Origin: Colwellia sp.
Lineage (GTDB): Bacteria; Pseudomonadota; Gammaproteobacteria; Enterobacterales; Alteromonadaceae
NCBI GenBank assembly: GCA_020630795.1
Contig: JAHDIK010000009.1
Location: 106,631 to 170,630 of the forward strand
DNA: 64,000 bases
Direction of reading: 5' to 3'
Shown piece by piece: positions 9,042-20,034 of this stretch. Position numbers and translations under genes: made by a program. The stretch's first letter is position 1; each line of letters begins with the position of its first letter. The notes below the pieces were generated by a model that did not search any database, was not told the DNA's origin, and saw only the letters and a list, made by a program, of their open reading frames with translations.

Positions 9042-9677
9042 ATGAGTGATATGGTTTCTGATAAAAAAGATTTAGATATAAAAGCGGCGTATTTATCCGC
9101 TGAAGATTTGAAGCTTGCAGCTTCTTTACTTTATCAGGCTTATCATGACGATCCTGTTTTCTTAGAAATTTTTAATAGTGAAAAACCAGATTACGAACAA
9201 CGTTTACGTACTTCAATTAGAGAAGAGCTAAATGCCTTTTGGCAAGCAAAACAACCCATGGTTGGCTTGTACTTAGGTGAAACCATTGTTGGTGTTGCTT
9301 GTTTAAATAGGCCAGACGATGGTTGTTCATCAGAGCGCTTTTGGCATTGGCGATTGAAAATGCTACTTGGTGCTGGCTACTTTAGTACAAAGCAGATGAT
9401 TGAAAAAGAAAAGAAAGTAATTGCTGCGGTTCCGCTTAAAAAGTTCCATATGTTGTCTTTTATCGCAATTCATCCTCTGCATCAGCATCATGGCTTCGGT
9501 CATTATTTAATGGCAGCTATTAATACTATTTTAGAAGAAAACACTGATAGCGAGGGAGTTGCTGTATACGCAACGACCTTAAAATATAAAGAGTTTTTTC
9601 AAGATGTTGATTATCAAACCGTATCAGAAGTCAGTGTAGGAAACGTGTCAGGTACGTTAATGGTTCACTATCGATAA
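9042..9677 (+). CDS. GNAT-family N-acetyltransferase
   Basis: The 211-residue protein has the GNAT fold pattern. There is an N-terminal helix pair (DLKLAASLLYQAYHDDPVF), a central strand (VGLYLGETIVGVACL), the FHMLSFIAIHPLHQHHGFGHYLM segment in which H-x-G-x-G-H corresponds to the acetyl-CoA pyrophosphate-binding motif A (Q/RxxGxG/A), and a C-terminal YATTLKYKEFFQDVDYQTV matching motif B, where the acetylated substrate changes a lot. The substrate cannot be predicted. It is a single gene followed by a hairpin terminator. Confidence 0.8.
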   Translation: MSDMVSDKKDLDIKAAYLSAEDLKLAASLLYQAYHDDPVFLEIFNSEKPDYEQRLRTSIREELNAFWQAKQPMVGLYLGETIVGVACLNRPDDGCSSERFWHWRLKMLLGAGYFSTKQMIEKEKKVIAAVPLKKFHMLSFIAIHPLHQHHGFGHYLMAAINTILEENTDSEGVAVYATTLKYKEFFQDVDYQTVSEVSVGNVSGTLMVHYR

Positions 9678-9710
9678 TAATCAGGCTGTTTTAGGTAAAA
9701 TAAACGAATA

Positions 9711-9735
9711 AAGCGGCTGAATGAGCCGCTTTTTG
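9711..9735 (+). terminator. Intrinsic terminator, probably bidirectional
   Basis: AGCGGCT and AGCCGCT pair around a 5-base loop, flanked by AAA on one side and TTTTT on the other. It lies between two convergent genes, so it can serve both. Confidence 0.8.
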
Positions 9736-9769
9736 TTTATATGGTGTTCTTCGCTTTTGTTATAGGCTT

Positions 9770-10141
9770 CTATTTGTCTGTAGAACTATGTAAAGCCACT
9801 CGGTTGCCTTCACTGTCGTGTATAATGGTTCTAAAGCCATGTCCGCCAAGCGACATTTGATCTTCGATAATACTTCCCCCGTGCTCAATGACCTTTTCAG
9901 TAGCGTCTTTAATTCTGCCATCTACATTAAAATAAATTAGCGGGCCAGAGGTAAATATCTGGTCGGCAGGTGATGGAACTAAGCAGCCAGACACACTTGT
10001 TTGAGCGTGAGGAAGTAAGCCATAACTAAAATCATTAAATGTTTGCTTTTCTACTTTGTCGTTTAAAATTGCACTATAGAATGCAATCGCTCTGTCTATA
10101 TCTAAAACAGGAATATCTACCCATACAATTTGGTTTTTCAT
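9770..10141 (-). CDS. VOC-superfamily (glyoxalase/bleomycin-resistance fold) protein
   Basis: The 123-residue protein is one VOC unit pair of beta-alpha-beta-beta-beta modules. It starts with QIVWVDIPVLDIDRAIAFYSAILN, the typical first module where the metal ligand follows the first strand, and ends with GFRTIIHDSEGNRVALHS, the typical last two strands (D-x-E-G-N). Family members are small metal-dependent lyases, dioxygenases or binding proteins; nothing in the sequence or neighbours tells which. It is convergent with the GNAT gene. Confidence 0.8.
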   Translation of the reverse strand: MKNQIVWVDIPVLDIDRAIAFYSAILNDKVEKQTFNDFSYGLLPHAQTSVSGCLVPSPADQIFTSGPLIYFNVDGRIKDATEKVIEHGGSIIEDQMSLGGHGFRTIIHDSEGNRVALHSSTDK

Positions 10142-10341
10142 TAGTGTCTTCCTAGCTTTGTGACGAGAAATACATAACCCGTGTGTTATTGGTGTAACTG
10201 TAACGTTTTTCGATTAATAAGCAAACAATAGCAATTTGGTATAATAAATAGCGTTAGTATTTCAATAATTAACAACGACTTTCTTAATAATTCAGGTAGA
10301 ATTCTTACCATTAAACATTCATCAGTACACACGTTAATTTA

Positions 10342-11712
10342 ATGAAAATATTGCACACCTCAGATTGGCATTTAGGACAACATTTTTACGGTAAAAGCCG
10401 TATTCACGAACATCAATCCTTTCTGAACTGGTTGTTAGAACAAGCGGTTGAACGCGATATTGATGCAATTGTTGTTGCTGGCGATATTTTTGATACGGGT
10501 ACGCCTCCAAGTTATGCACGTGAAATGTATTTTGATTTCATAAGCAAAATTAGCAAAATAAATTGTCAGCTTATCGTTTTAGCTGGCAATCATGATTCCG
10601 TTGCTATGCTTGGAGAGTCAAAATCTCTGGTGAAAAGCTTATCAACCCGCGTTATCCCCGCTGTTACCGAGAACATCGAAGAGCAAGTTTTTATATTGAA
10701 TAATAAGAACGGAGAAGCGGGCGCTGTTGTTTGCGCAATACCTTTTATTCGACCACGAGATATTGTAAAAAGTAGTGCAGGGCAATCGGCCTCGCAAAAG
10801 CAACAGTCGTTGCAACAAGCGATAAGTGAGCATTATCACCACCTTTTTGACAAGGCGAAAACGCTTTCAAATAACGAACTACCTGTAATAGCAACTGGGC
10901 ACTTAACTACGGTAGGTGTTACCGCAACGGAGTCGGTGCGCGATATTTACATTGGTACACTAGACGCTTTTCCTGCAAACGCATTTCCTGACGCAGATTA
11001 CATTGCTCTAGGACATATTCATCGAGCGCAGAAAGTGGCAAAAACAGAACACATTCGCTATTCAGGTTCGCCTATTCCATTAAGTTTCGATGAAGCTAAG
11101 CAACGCAAAGTGGTTATGCTTGTTGAATTTAATCTACAAAAAAACACTAACCAAGAAACGTCAGACAAACCACTTATTGATGACAGTACTAGAGAATCCG
11201 CTACTGCAGATATGTTTGAGACCGAAGCAAGTGAGAATGATTTTTCTTTGTTTTCTGCGTGTGTGTCAGAAGTAGAAATTCCTTGTTTTCAGCCTCTTGT
11301 TTCACTTAAAACGAACTTAGATAACTTGTCGAACGATATTGCTCCATACCTTCAATCGGTTGGAATAGAACAGCAAAAAATTTGGTTAGATATAGAAATA
11401 GACAGTGGCGAATACCTGCAAGATCTTACAGCTCGAATTGAAACGCTCGTGGAAGATCATCCTGTAGAAATACTGCTGGTTAGGCGGAGCAAAAAAGCAC
11501 GAGAATCTATGCCTAGCCATCAAAAGAAAATTACCTTAAACGAGTTATCTTTAGATGAAGTATTTGAAAGCCGATTATCTCTAGAGTCATGGGATGGTGA
11601 CGAGCAAATAGAGCGAAAGTCACGAATCACTCAACTGTTTCAAGAATCAGCGATTGACGCAAAAGAAGAAATCGTTAAAAAGGGCGTAGCAGTTGAGGAG
11701 AAAGCACAATGA
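10342..11712 (+). CDS. sbcD: Exonuclease SbcCD, nuclease subunit SbcD
   Basis: SbcD (Mre11 homologue) is the metallophosphoesterase of the SbcCD nuclease, which opens hairpins and cuts palindromic DNA. The 456-residue protein shows all phosphodiesterase motifs in order: [26 protein letters not shown] and GHIHRAQ, giving the two-metal active site. The C-terminal capping domain (from about residue 300) binds DNA and SbcC. E. coli SbcD is 400 residues; the extra length is mostly a low-complexity insert near residues 260-310. The stop codon overlaps the sbcC start (ATGA), so the two are translationally coupled. Confidence 0.95.
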   Translation: MKILHTSDWHLGQHFYGKSRIHEHQSFLNWLLEQAVERDIDAIVVAGDIFDTGTPPSYAREMYFDFISKISKINCQLIVLAGNHDSVAMLGESKSLVKSLSTRVIPAVTENIEEQVFILNNKNGEAGAVVCAIPFIRPRDIVKSSAGQSASQKQQSLQQAISEHYHHLFDKAKTLSNNELPVIATGHLTTVGVTATESVRDIYIGTLDAFPANAFPDADYIALGHIHRAQKVAKTEHIRYSGSPIPLSFDEAKQRKVVMLVEFNLQKNTNQETSDKPLIDDSTRESATADMFETEASENDFSLFSACVSEVEIPCFQPLVSLKTNLDNLSNDIAPYLQSVGIEQQKIWLDIEIDSGEYLQDLTARIETLVEDHPVEILLVRRSKKARESMPSHQKKITLNELSLDEVFESRLSLESWDGDEQIERKSRITQLFQESAIDAKEEIVKKGVAVEEKAQ

Positions 11713-14700
11713 AAATTTTGAGTTTACGCTTTCAAAACATCAATTCGCTTAAAGGGGAGTGGAAAATAGACTTTACCCAAAGCCCGTTTAAAGACAATGC
11801 ACTTTTTGCCATTACAGGTCCTACAGGCGCAGGTAAAACCACGATTTTAGACGCAATATGCTTGGCGCTTTATCATCAAACGCCTCGAGTAACCGTGTCT
11901 GATAAACAAAACCAATTAATGACGCGCCATACCGCATCATGCCTCGCGGAAGTTGAGTTTGAAGTTAAAGGCAAAGCGTACAGAGCATTTTGGAGTCAGC
12001 GAAAAGCTAAAAATAGTGTAGACGGGAACCTGCAAGCGCCAAAAGCTGAACTCGCAACTATTGATGGTGAAATACTCGCTGAGAAAGTGCAGAACGTTCG
12101 CACAGAAATCGCGCGGGTTACAGGGTTAGACTTTTCGAGATTTACCAAGTCGATGATGTTATCTCAAGGAGAGTTTGCTGCTTTTTTGAATGCTCCAGCA
12201 AAAGATCGCGCTGAACTGCTTGAAGAATTAACAGGATCTGAAATTTATGGCGTTATTTCACAAAAAGTATTTGAACGCCATAAAAACGAAAATAATGAAC
12301 TAAAACTGCTTCAAGCTCGAAATCAAGGTGTTACGTTACTGAGTAATGAAGACGTAGAGCAAATAACTCAAGAAATTGAATCCAGTACAAAGCATGAAAC
12401 GTTATTACAGTCACGCTTATCAGTTGCGCAACGGTCACAGGTTTGGTTAAACACTTATAATGAAACGCAGCAACTATATGATCAAGCGAGCCAAAGCTTG
12501 ACAGAAACGCTAGAGAAAGAAAAAGAAGCTAAAAATTCAATACAACAGCTTAAAAATTCAGAACCCGCTGAACGATTACGAGCCGACTACGAAATAAAAG
12601 CACAAATTTTAACACAGTGGAATAACCAGCAAGAACAAGTAAAGCAGCTTAGTCATCAAATGGCCTTCGCTCAAAAAGATGTCACAATGACTAGTAATCA
12701 GCTAAATGAGCTGAATATTTCTCAGAAAACTGCAGAAAGTGAACGATTAAATATTGAAGCCCTGATGGTTGAAAAAGTTATTCCATTAGATGGTTTGATT
12801 GTTCAACAACAAGCTCAGATAGAAGAGCTTACAAAAAAGCTGACGTTAACTTCAAACAATATTGAACAAATAGAACAACAGAAAAAAGATCATTCAGTTC
12901 ACACCGCTCAGTTAAAACAGGCCTTAAATGAGTCTTTAACGTATACACAAGAACACAGTACGTTAAGTGTTTTACCTGAGAAATTGCCGTTGTGGAAAAA
13001 CCAATTTCAACAATTGATTACAACACATGAAAATATAACGCAATTACAGCAACAGAGCCAAGATGTGGCCACTGAAATTACTCGCGTAGGAGAGCAAAAA
13101 GAACAAAGTATTGGTTTACACAGTCAAACCACTTCGGAACACAACTCATTATTAACCAAGCTTGAGGGTATTCAGCAACAAAAGATTCAGTTACTACAAC
13201 ACACTGAAGAAACTAAACATATTGATTTTTCGCAGGCCTCAATAGAGAACGCTGAAAATACAATCCAAGAAAAAGTTACGTTTATACAAAGTAATCAAAT
13301 AACCCAATCTCAAGTTCTACAATGCGCACAGCGATTTAATGTATTGACTACTGAACTTGCAAGTTCAAATGAATTAGTGAATCAGTATAAGTTGTCAATT
13401 GAACGCATAGATACTGAGCTAAGTTTGCTACGTCAGCAATATTCGAGCGTTAATGCGCAATATAAAGATGTTGAACTTATTTTAACGCAGCAAAAGAAAA
13501 TTGTTGAGCTAACGGAGTATAGAGATGCACTACAACCCGAAGAAGCCTGTCCATTGTGTGGTTCGGTAGAGCATCCAGCCATTAACGATTATAAAAATGT
13601 AGAACAGAACGAACATCAAACTCGATTTGAACAACTTAAACATGATCTTGAAGCGTTAAAAAATAAAGGCAATCAACTTAATGTTGAGAAAGGAAAGTTA
13701 GACGCTAATGTTGCAACAACGCTCGAAATAATTGAACAGAAAAAGACTGAACAAACTCATTTGAATCAGCAATGGTTACAACAACATAATCAAGTCGGGT
13801 TAACGTGCGAATTAAACGAACTCGATATTATTGAAAGCGTTATTGTGCATAACGAACAGCAGCTTCAAAGGTTGATGAATGTACAAGGTGAATTAGCTGA
13901 GTTGTTGAAGCATGCTACTGGTTTTCAGGCTCAGTTACACGATCTTGAAAAACAAAAAATTGAAAATAGTAATGCCGTAACTACATACGAAAAACAACTG
14001 AATACTTTAAACGAAAACCTTGCGAATATTCATCAACAAGTCACCCAATTACAAACTGTATACAACGACGTAGAAACACATTTACAAAATGATGTTGTTT
14101 CGATTGGTAGCTCGTTACCTGACTTTGAACAACGCGAGCTTTGGTTAACGCAACTGTCCGAGCAGCTTGATTTATATCTACAACATGTTGAACAGGTTAA
14201 TCGCCATAAAGAATTAATGGCAGAACATGAGAAACAGGCAGCTGTTATAGAAACACAACGAGTGCAACAACATAAAGAACAAACAGAGTTAACTGGAGAA
14301 AGAGTAAACTTACAGTCTTTACTTACGGCTAATTTATCAGAACGAGAAGCACTGTTTGCGGATAAGCACGTTAATATAGAACGAGAAAAGCTCGCAGAAC
14401 AGCGTGAAAAAGATGCGACAGTGTTGAAAGCGTTGCAAGATAAGCATCAAGAGCTTGTAAATAAACATCAGCTTATAGAAGGTCAGTTTGGCGCAAATAA
14501 CGACCAGCTTGATAAATTTACTTCAGATAAAGAAGCGGCGATTAATACTTTTAACGATGCTATTTCGGCGAGTATTTTTGATGATGAAGCACAGTTTACA
14601 GCGGCATTGTTAAACGAAGATGTGCGAAAAGAGTTAATAGAATTGCAGCAAAGCTTACAACGCAATAAACAACAAGCCCAAACACGTATCGAAGAGCATA

Positions 14701-15458
14701 ACAAAAAGCTAGGGCAACTCGCCAAGCAGAAAAACTCATTGCATGACCAAGGTATTCAAGAATTTAGCCAGCCATACATTGAAGAATTAATCACACTAAC
14801 TACCAATGAGCTAAAAGAAACTCAACTCATGTTAGGTAAAAAATCTGAACAACTATCGCAAGATAAAAAATTAAGATCAGAGCAGCAAAAACTGTTAGCG
14901 AAAATTGATGTTCAGCAAATTATTGTTGATGACTTAGCGCACCTTAATGGTTTAATTGGCTCGTCAGATGGCAGTAAATTTAGACGATTTGCTCAAGGCT
15001 TAACGCTAGGGCATTTGGTGTATTTAGCGAACCAGCAGCTCAACAAACTTCATGGTAGGTATCAATTACAGCGTAATGATCAAAACACATTAACGCTTGA
15101 GGTTATAGATACATGGCAGGCTGATGCGATACGCGATACCAAAACCTTGTCTGGCGGGGAAAGCTTTTTAGTTAGTTTAGCATTGGCTCTAGCGCTATCT
15201 GATTTAGTGAGTGCTAAAACCAGTATTGATTCTCTATTCCTAGATGAAGGCTTTGGAACACTTGATAACGACACGTTAGAAGTTGCTTTAGACGCGTTAG
15301 ACAACCTCAACGCGAGTGGAAAAACGATAGGTGTTATTAGCCACATAGACACGTTGAAACAACGAATAGGTGTGCAAATAGAAGTTAAAAAAGTCAGCGG
15401 TTTAGGTGTTAGTGAACTTGATAAACGTTATAAGTTCACAGAAGCGGTTGCGGGTTAA
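11709..15458 (+). CDS. sbcC: Exonuclease SbcCD, SMC-like ATPase subunit SbcC
   Basis: SbcC is the Rad50-like ATPase partner of SbcD. The 1249-residue protein has the Walker A motif GPTGAGKTT at the N-terminus, two long Gln/Glu-rich coiled-coil arms, a zinc-hook CPLCG near residue 616 at the tip, and at the C-terminus the signature [20 protein letters not shown] and Walker [12 protein letters not shown]. The head domains bring both ATP sites together with SbcD. Translation begins at the ATGA overlap with sbcD, with GAGGAGAAAG upstream. Length is a little above the E. coli protein (1048), with the difference in the coiled coils. Confidence 0.96.
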   Translation: MKILSLRFQNINSLKGEWKIDFTQSPFKDNALFAITGPTGAGKTTILDAICLALYHQTPRVTVSDKQNQLMTRHTASCLAEVEFEVKGKAYRAFWSQRKAKNSVDGNLQAPKAELATIDGEILAEKVQNVRTEIARVTGLDFSRFTKSMMLSQGEFAAFLNAPAKDRAELLEELTGSEIYGVISQKVFERHKNENNELKLLQARNQGVTLLSNEDVEQITQEIESSTKHETLLQSRLSVAQRSQVWLNTYNETQQLYDQASQSLTETLEKEKEAKNSIQQLKNSEPAERLRADYEIKAQILTQWNNQQEQVKQLSHQMAFAQKDVTMTSNQLNELNISQKTAESERLNIEALMVEKVIPLDGLIVQQQAQIEELTKKLTLTSNNIEQIEQQKKDHSVHTAQLKQALNESLTYTQEHSTLSVLPEKLPLWKNQFQQLITTHENITQLQQQSQDVATEITRVGEQKEQSIGLHSQTTSEHNSLLTKLEGIQQQKIQLLQHTEETKHIDFSQASIENAENTIQEKVTFIQSNQITQSQVLQCAQRFNVLTTELASSNELVNQYKLSIERIDTELSLLRQQYSSVNAQYKDVELILTQQKKIVELTEYRDALQPEEACPLCGSVEHPAINDYKNVEQNEHQTRFEQLKHDLEALKNKGNQLNVEKGKLDANVATTLEIIEQKKTEQTHLNQQWLQQHNQVGLTCELNELDIIESVIVHNEQQLQRLMNVQGELAELLKHATGFQAQLHDLEKQKIENSNAVTTYEKQLNTLNENLANIHQQVTQLQTVYNDVETHLQNDVVSIGSSLPDFEQRELWLTQLSEQLDLYLQHVEQVNRHKELMAEHEKQAAVIETQRVQQHKEQTELTGERVNLQSLLTANLSEREALFADKHVNIEREKLAEQREKDATVLKALQDKHQELVNKHQLIEGQFGANNDQLDKFTSDKEAAINTFNDAISASIFDDEAQFTAALLNEDVRKELIELQQSLQRNKQQAQTRIEEHNKKLGQLAKQKNSLHDQGIQEFSQPYIEELITLTTNELKETQLMLGKKSEQLSQDKKLRSEQQKLLAKIDVQQIIVDDLAHLNGLIGSSDGSKFRRFAQGLTLGHLVYLANQQLNKLHGRYQLQRNDQNTLTLEVIDTWQADAIRDTKTLSGGESFLVSLALALALSDLVSAKTSIDSLFLDEGFGTLDNDTLEVALDALDNLNASGKTIGVISHIDTLKQRIGVQIEVKKVSGLGVSELDKRYKFTEAVAG

Positions 15459-15533
15459 TCGACGTACTGCCGTATATTTAATACGACGAATCGCATTAAA
15501 TATCAGACAATCAAATTGTTCTGTGTACTATTT

Positions 15534-15548
15534 TGTTATAATATCACG
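15534..15548 (+). promoter_or_regulatory. Candidate Zur operator upstream of the zinc-uptake genes
   Basis: The sequence TGTTATAATATCACG contains GTTATAATATCAC, one base away from the perfect palindrome GTTATAATATAAC at the heart of gammaproteobacterial Zur boxes. It lies about 100 bases before the small Cys/His gene at 15645 and the TonB receptor at 16018. Zur bound to zinc would repress here. Assignment rests on motif recall and context, not on a matrix score. Confidence 0.6.
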
Positions 15549-15644
15549 TCCGAAAATAATGACCTGAGCACAAGGTTAATTTAAGTAGTAGCGTTTCACG
15601 TTAATTATTGAGTTAACCGTGTTTAAAAACAGTAGAAAATATAC

Positions 15645-15959
15645 ATGAACTTGTTATTACCACGATCGAAAATTACGCTTCGTAAAAGCATTAGTCAGGC
15701 AATTGCGTCTGCACTGATGATTTTTGCGTTATTGTTTTCGTTTGTTAGTCATGGTGAGCATTACGAGTTTGTATATGATGTATCTGAGCAGCATTGTCAT
15801 TTATGTCAACATACGATTGACCATGTTGAAAATGATGTAAGTGTTCATACTTCTCAGTTTTATCAGTATAAAACGTATTCACCGAATGTTACCTATATTT
15901 GTACGTCGACTAACAACTACCTTTCTCCTTTGCTTCGAGCCCCCCCAGTTCAACAATAA
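15645..15959 (+). CDS. Small exported Cys/His-containing protein next to zinc TonB receptor
   Basis: The 104-residue product has a hydrophobic segment at about residues 17-36 (IASALMIFALLFSFVSHG) that looks like a signal peptide or anchor. After it comes the motif EQHCHLCQHTIDH, a CxxC flanked by histidines that could hold a zinc ion. The rest is polar and ends in PPVQQ. I know no named family. It lies 58 bp upstream of a TonB receptor with metal-binding loops and downstream of a Zur-like box, so a role in periplasmic zinc handling is a reasonable guess; small Cys-rich proteins of the DUF2946 kind occur in similar places. Confidence 0.6.
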   Translation: MNLLLPRSKITLRKSISQAIASALMIFALLFSFVSHGEHYEFVYDVSEQHCHLCQHTIDHVENDVSVHTSQFYQYKTYSPNVTYICTSTNNYLSPLLRAPPVQQ

Positions 15960-16017
15960 ATTATTGCTTTAACCCCGCAGTAGCGGACTTTACATTATTG
16001 TTGAACAGGAAAAATTA

Positions 16018-18495
16018 ATGAATCTTTCACATAAAAATGCGATGGCGTTTAAGCTGTCGTGTTGTACTTTAGGTATGCTTTTAATTCCGAGCGCATTTGC
16101 TCAAACGGTTTCTGGTGTTGTTGTTGATAAGCAAGGCAATCCAATTGCTAACTCAGAAGTTGTACTTAGCCACGTAAACAAAAAAACATTAACCAACGAA
16201 AAGGGCGTATTTGAAATTCGCGATGTTGATGCTGGCGATCATGAAGTGCATGTAGGGGCTAAAAACTTTAGTCATTTTTCTCAGCACGTAGTGGTGAAAG
16301 AAAATGATATTTCAGGTTTAACTTTTACCTTGAATAAAAGTGTAATGGAGAATATTGATGTATTCGCAACGCCATTACATTCGTCTTATATTGAATCAGC
16401 GCTTCCAATAAATGTATTGTCGAGCGACGAATTGCGATTAAAGCAGTCTTCAACGTTAGGTGACACATTGAAAGGCGAGCTTGGTGTACATTCAACGTAT
16501 TTTGGGCCTGTAGCTAGTAGTCCAATCATTCGAGGACTTGATGGCCCGCGCGTTATGGTGACGCAAAACGGTTTAGACGTAAGCGATGCCTCGCGTGTTG
16601 GACCCGACCATGTAGTCGCTACCGACACGAGCACGGCAACGCAAATCGAAGTATTACGTGGTCCTGCAACGTTGTTTTACGGTAGTGGTGCAATTGGTGG
16701 TGTTGTAAATGTTGTAGATAGTCGTATTCCTACGAACTCAGACACCCAAGTTGATTACATGGCGAAACACAATGATGTGTCTGATGAAAAAGAGTTTTCA
16801 TTTAACATTAATTCAGGTTTAGACACTAAAAATGGTACGGGTGTTGCCATGCATTTTGATGCGTTTTACCGCGACTCAAATGACTACCATATTCCCGAGC
16901 AACATCATGAAGAAGAACATGACGAGCATGATGATGACCACGATGATGATCATGACCTTGATGGTCACGACGACCATGAACATGAAGAACACGAAGAATT
17001 AGCGTCAGGTAAGATTGATAATTCAGGCTCGACAGCATATGGATATACTGCTGGTTTGAGTTATTTGTTAGACAATGGCTATATAGGTTTGTCGTACGGA
17101 TATCTTGATAGACAATATGGCTTACCGGGTCACGCTCATCATGAAGAAGAGCATGATGACCACGATGATGCTGATCATGACGACTTGGATCATGATGACA
17201 TGGAAGATGCTCACCATGAAGAAGATGTTTATGCCGACTTAAAGCAAGATCGTTTTCAATTGCTGAGTGACTTAACGTTTCAACATGACTTTGTTCATCG
17301 TGTAATGTCTAAATTTTCTTATACTGATTACAGCCATCAAGAAATTGAAGATGGTGAAGTAGGCACTACGTTTAACAACCAAATGGTTGAAGCGCGATTC
17401 GATATTTATCATCAAGCCTTTAATGAATGGAAAGGGGCTTTTACTCTTCACTACAAAAAGTCTGATTTTGAAGCGATTGGTGACGAAGCATTTACCCCTC
17501 CTTCAAGCACTAACATGTTGGCATTGGCTTGGTTAGAAGAAAAACACTTTGATGATGTTTTAGTTCAATTAGGCGCTAGAGTAGAGAAGATTGAAATTTC
17601 TGCACACGATGTTGAACACAACATCAAGTACGACGAATCGTTTACTCCTGTAAGTGCGTCTGTAGGAACCGTATGGAATTTCAGTCAAGGTTATAACTTG
17701 GGTGTTTCAGTATCGTACGCTCAACGTGCACCGTCGGCGGCAGAAGTTCTATCGAATGGTCCTCATATTGGTACAAATACTTATGAAGTAGGCGCATATT
17801 ATCAAGTTAATCCTCTTAAACACTCAGTTGAAAGAGCTAGCACAAACCCAGGCTTAGAAACCAGTTTTAGCACAGATGTTACTTTTAGAAAGTTTGAGGG
17901 TGATTTTGGTGTTGTACTTAGCGCTTTTTATAATCAAGTTGATGACTACTACTACCAACAAGATTCAGGCTACACAACAGAAGTATTCGAGTCTGAAGAA
18001 GATCACTTGTTACATGCTGACGATGAACATGCTCATGAAGATGAACTCCCTGTATTTTTATATCGACAAGACGACGTCAATTTATATGGCTTTGAATCAG
18101 AGTTGATTTATCAAGTAGCGCCAAACGTTAAAGCTAAACTATTCGGTGACTATATCAGAGCTAAACTAAAAGACGGTGGCAATTTACCACGTATACCGCC
18201 TTTACGCGTAGGTTCTGAATTTAGCTATACGGGTGATAATTTTGCTGCAAGCCTTACGGCTCAACGCTATTTCAACCAAAATAAAGTAAGCGCAAGTGAA
18301 ACAACGACTGACGGTTACACTATGGTTGATGCGCATGTTAATTACTATGTAGACGGTATAGGTAACGACTTTGTTGTATTTTTAAAGGCTGAAAATATTC
18401 TAGATAACGATGCTCGTGTGCATTCTTCGTTCTTAAAAGATGTAACGCCACTTCCTGCTAGAGCATTTAGTGTAGGTGTTCGTGGGAGTTTTTAA
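16018..18495 (+). CDS. TonB-dependent receptor, probable zinc transporter (ZnuD-like)
   Basis: This 825-residue outer-membrane protein has a signal peptide ending SAFAQ (about residue 29), then a carboxypeptidase-regulatory-like beta domain (residues 30-105), a plug domain (SALPINVLSSDELRLKQSS to GSGAIGGVVNVVD) and a 22-strand barrel ending in GSF with a terminal aromatic. Two extracellular loops, near residues 295-330 and 375-405, are runs of His, Asp and Glu, and a third short one lies near residue 665. Such loops capture zinc in ZnuD of Neisseria. The Zur-like box and the small Cys/His protein upstream agree with zinc import. The plug sequence IRGLDGPRVMVTQNGLDVSD is typical of ZnuD-type receptors. 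Confidence 0.85.
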   Translation: MNLSHKNAMAFKLSCCTLGMLLIPSAFAQTVSGVVVDKQGNPIANSEVVLSHVNKKTLTNEKGVFEIRDVDAGDHEVHVGAKNFSHFSQHVVVKENDISGLTFTLNKSVMENIDVFATPLHSSYIESALPINVLSSDELRLKQSSTLGDTLKGELGVHSTYFGPVASSPIIRGLDGPRVMVTQNGLDVSDASRVGPDHVVATDTSTATQIEVLRGPATLFYGSGAIGGVVNVVDSRIPTNSDTQVDYMAKHNDVSDEKEFSFNINSGLDTKNGTGVAMHFDAFYRDSNDYHIPEQHHEEEHDEHDDDHDDDHDLDGHDDHEHEEHEELASGKIDNSGSTAYGYTAGLSYLLDNGYIGLSYGYLDRQYGLPGHAHHEEEHDDHDDADHDDLDHDDMEDAHHEEDVYADLKQDRFQLLSDLTFQHDFVHRVMSKFSYTDYSHQEIEDGEVGTTFNNQMVEARFDIYHQAFNEWKGAFTLHYKKSDFEAIGDEAFTPPSSTNMLALAWLEEKHFDDVLVQLGARVEKIEISAHDVEHNIKYDESFTPVSASVGTVWNFSQGYNLGVSVSYAQRAPSAAEVLSNGPHIGTNTYEVGAYYQVNPLKHSVERASTNPGLETSFSTDVTFRKFEGDFGVVLSAFYNQVDDYYYQQDSGYTTEVFESEEDHLLHADDEHAHEDELPVFLYRQDDVNLYGFESELIYQVAPNVKAKLFGDYIRAKLKDGGNLPRIPPLRVGSEFSYTGDNFAASLTAQRYFNQNKVSASETTTDGYTMVDAHVNYYVDGIGNDFVVFLKAENILDNDARVHSSFLKDVTPLPARAFSVGVRGSF

Positions 18496-18532
18496 TTAGT
18501 TGGTAATTGGTTAAAAATAGAGTTAATGATAG

Positions 18533-18566
18533 TAAAGGGGAATAATCGTCAGGTTGTTCCCCTTTA
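18533..18566. terminator. Bidirectional terminator between TonB receptor and O-acetylhomoserine sulfhydrylase
   Basis: TAAAGGGGAA and TTCCCCTTTA form a perfect 10-bp stem around a 14-base loop. It lies between convergent genes, 38 bases after the receptor stop codon. The following T-run is weak. Confidence 0.7.
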
Positions 18567-18585
18567 TCGTTTATTAAGTACTTAG

Positions 18586-19866
18586 TTACGCTTTTTCTAG
18601 TGCTTGTTCAATATCAGCAATAATATCGCTTACATCTTCAATGCCCACAGAAATTCGTACGAGCTCTTCAGACACACCAGCAGATTTTAATTCGTCTGGA
18701 TTTAACTGACGGTGGGTCGTAGAGGCAGGGTGGCATGCTAACGATTTAGCATCACCAATATTTACTAAGCGTAATATCATTTGCAATGCATCAATAAATC
18801 TTCCGCCGGCGTCGCTACCACCTTGTATACCAAAACTTAAAATACCTGAAGATTGACCATTAGTTATCTTATTACATAGATTATTGTATGGGCTGTCTGG
18901 CAGTGCAGCGTAGTTTACCCATGTGACTTTTTCATGCTGGCTTAAAAACTTAGCAACCTTTAATGCGTTTTCACAATGGCGCTCCATACGAAGACATAGT
19001 GTTTCTAGCCCTTGCATAATCAAAAAGGCATTGTGTGGCGAAATAGCTGCACCTGTATTACGTAAGGGGACAACTCGACAACGACCAATATAAGCGGCAG
19101 CACCTAAAGCTTCAGTGTAAACAACATCGTGGTATGAAGGATCTGGGTCGTTAAGCATTGGAAAACGTTCTTTGTTTGCAACCCAATTGAACTTTCCTGA
19201 GTCAACAATTATACCGCCAATACTCGTACCGTGTCCTCCAATGTATTTAGTGAGAGAGTGAATAACAATATGGGCGCCGTGTTCGATAGGTCGACATAAC
19301 ACAGGTGTAGCTACCGTATTATCAACAATTAACGGAACTCCATGTTTGTTAGCTATTTGAGCTAGCCCTTCAAGATCTACAATGTTACCAGCGGGGTTTC
19401 CGATTGACTCACAAAAAATTGCACGGGTTTTATCGTTAATTAGTGCTTCAAAATCATCAAGTTTATCAGCAGATGCAAATTGAACCGTGACGCCTTGTTT
19501 AGGTAGCGTATGGGCAAATAAATTGTATGTACCACCGTAAAGTTGACTGGTACTAATAATGTTGTCGCCAACGGAAGTTATCGCTTGAATTGCATAGGTA
19601 ATGGCCGCCATACCTGAAGCTACCGCTAAGCCTGCAAGGCCTCCTTCCATCGCTGAAACCCTTTGTTCTAATACATCCGTGGTTGGGTTCATAATACGTG
19701 TATAGATATTTCCGGGTACTTTTAAGTCGAAAAGATCTGCGCCATGTTGAGTATTGTCAAAGGTGTATGACGTGGTTTGATAAATAGGCGTTGTTGCTGC
19801 TTTTGTGGTGGCTTCCGATTCGTATCCGTGGTGTAAGGCTATAGAGGCTAGTTTCATTTTAATCAT
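18586..19866 (-). CDS. O-acetylhomoserine sulfhydrylase / aminocarboxypropyltransferase (Cys/Met PLP enzyme)
   Basis: The 426-residue protein belongs to the Cys/Met metabolism PLP enzymes. The PLP-binding lysine lies in HSLTKYIGGHGTSIGG, and the N-terminal TTPIYQTTSYTFD and IYTRIMNPTTDVLEQR, the central SIGNPAGNIVDLEG and the C-terminal HPASTTHRQL are typical of O-acetylhomoserine sulfhydrylase (MetY type), which makes homocysteine from O-acetylhomoserine and sulfide. Length fits that subfamily (about 425) and is longer than cystathionine gamma-synthase (about 386). Either of two ATGs 9 bp apart (19866 or 19857) could be the start; GGATGA before the second makes it plausible. Single gene. Confidence 0.88.
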   Translation of the reverse strand: MIKMKLASIALHHGYESEATTKAATTPIYQTTSYTFDNTQHGADLFDLKVPGNIYTRIMNPTTDVLEQRVSAMEGGLAGLAVASGMAAITYAIQAITSVGDNIISTSQLYGGTYNLFAHTLPKQGVTVQFASADKLDDFEALINDKTRAIFCESIGNPAGNIVDLEGLAQIANKHGVPLIVDNTVATPVLCRPIEHGAHIVIHSLTKYIGGHGTSIGGIIVDSGKFNWVANKERFPMLNDPDPSYHDVVYTEALGAAAYIGRCRVVPLRNTGAAISPHNAFLIMQGLETLCLRMERHCENALKVAKFLSQHEKVTWVNYAALPDSPYNNLCNKITNGQSSGILSFGIQGGSDAGGRFIDALQMILRLVNIGDAKSLACHPASTTHRQLNPDELKSAGVSEELVRISVGIEDVSDIIADIEQALEKA

Positions 19867-20034
19867 CCATATTTGTTTGTTGTGAATAAGTTGTCGTTAT
19901 TTGTGAATATTTATATCAATAATGATTCCGTAAAAATAGAGCAAAATGGGAATTAAGAAAGATAAACTTGCATTAGAACTGATAATTGAGAAAGGGGATG
20001 CTAGCGTGCTCGACAAGCAAAATGTTTTGACTGT

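Noticed and set aside
16826..17038. His/Arg-rich minus-strand ORF
   Set aside because: It is the complement of the Asp/His-rich loop of the TonB receptor, and low-complexity GAT/CAT repeats create the frame.
16900..17220. Repeats of GAT/CAT/GAA as a possible CRISPR or tandem repeat
   Set aside because: They encode metal-binding loops within an intact reading frame and have no spacer structure.
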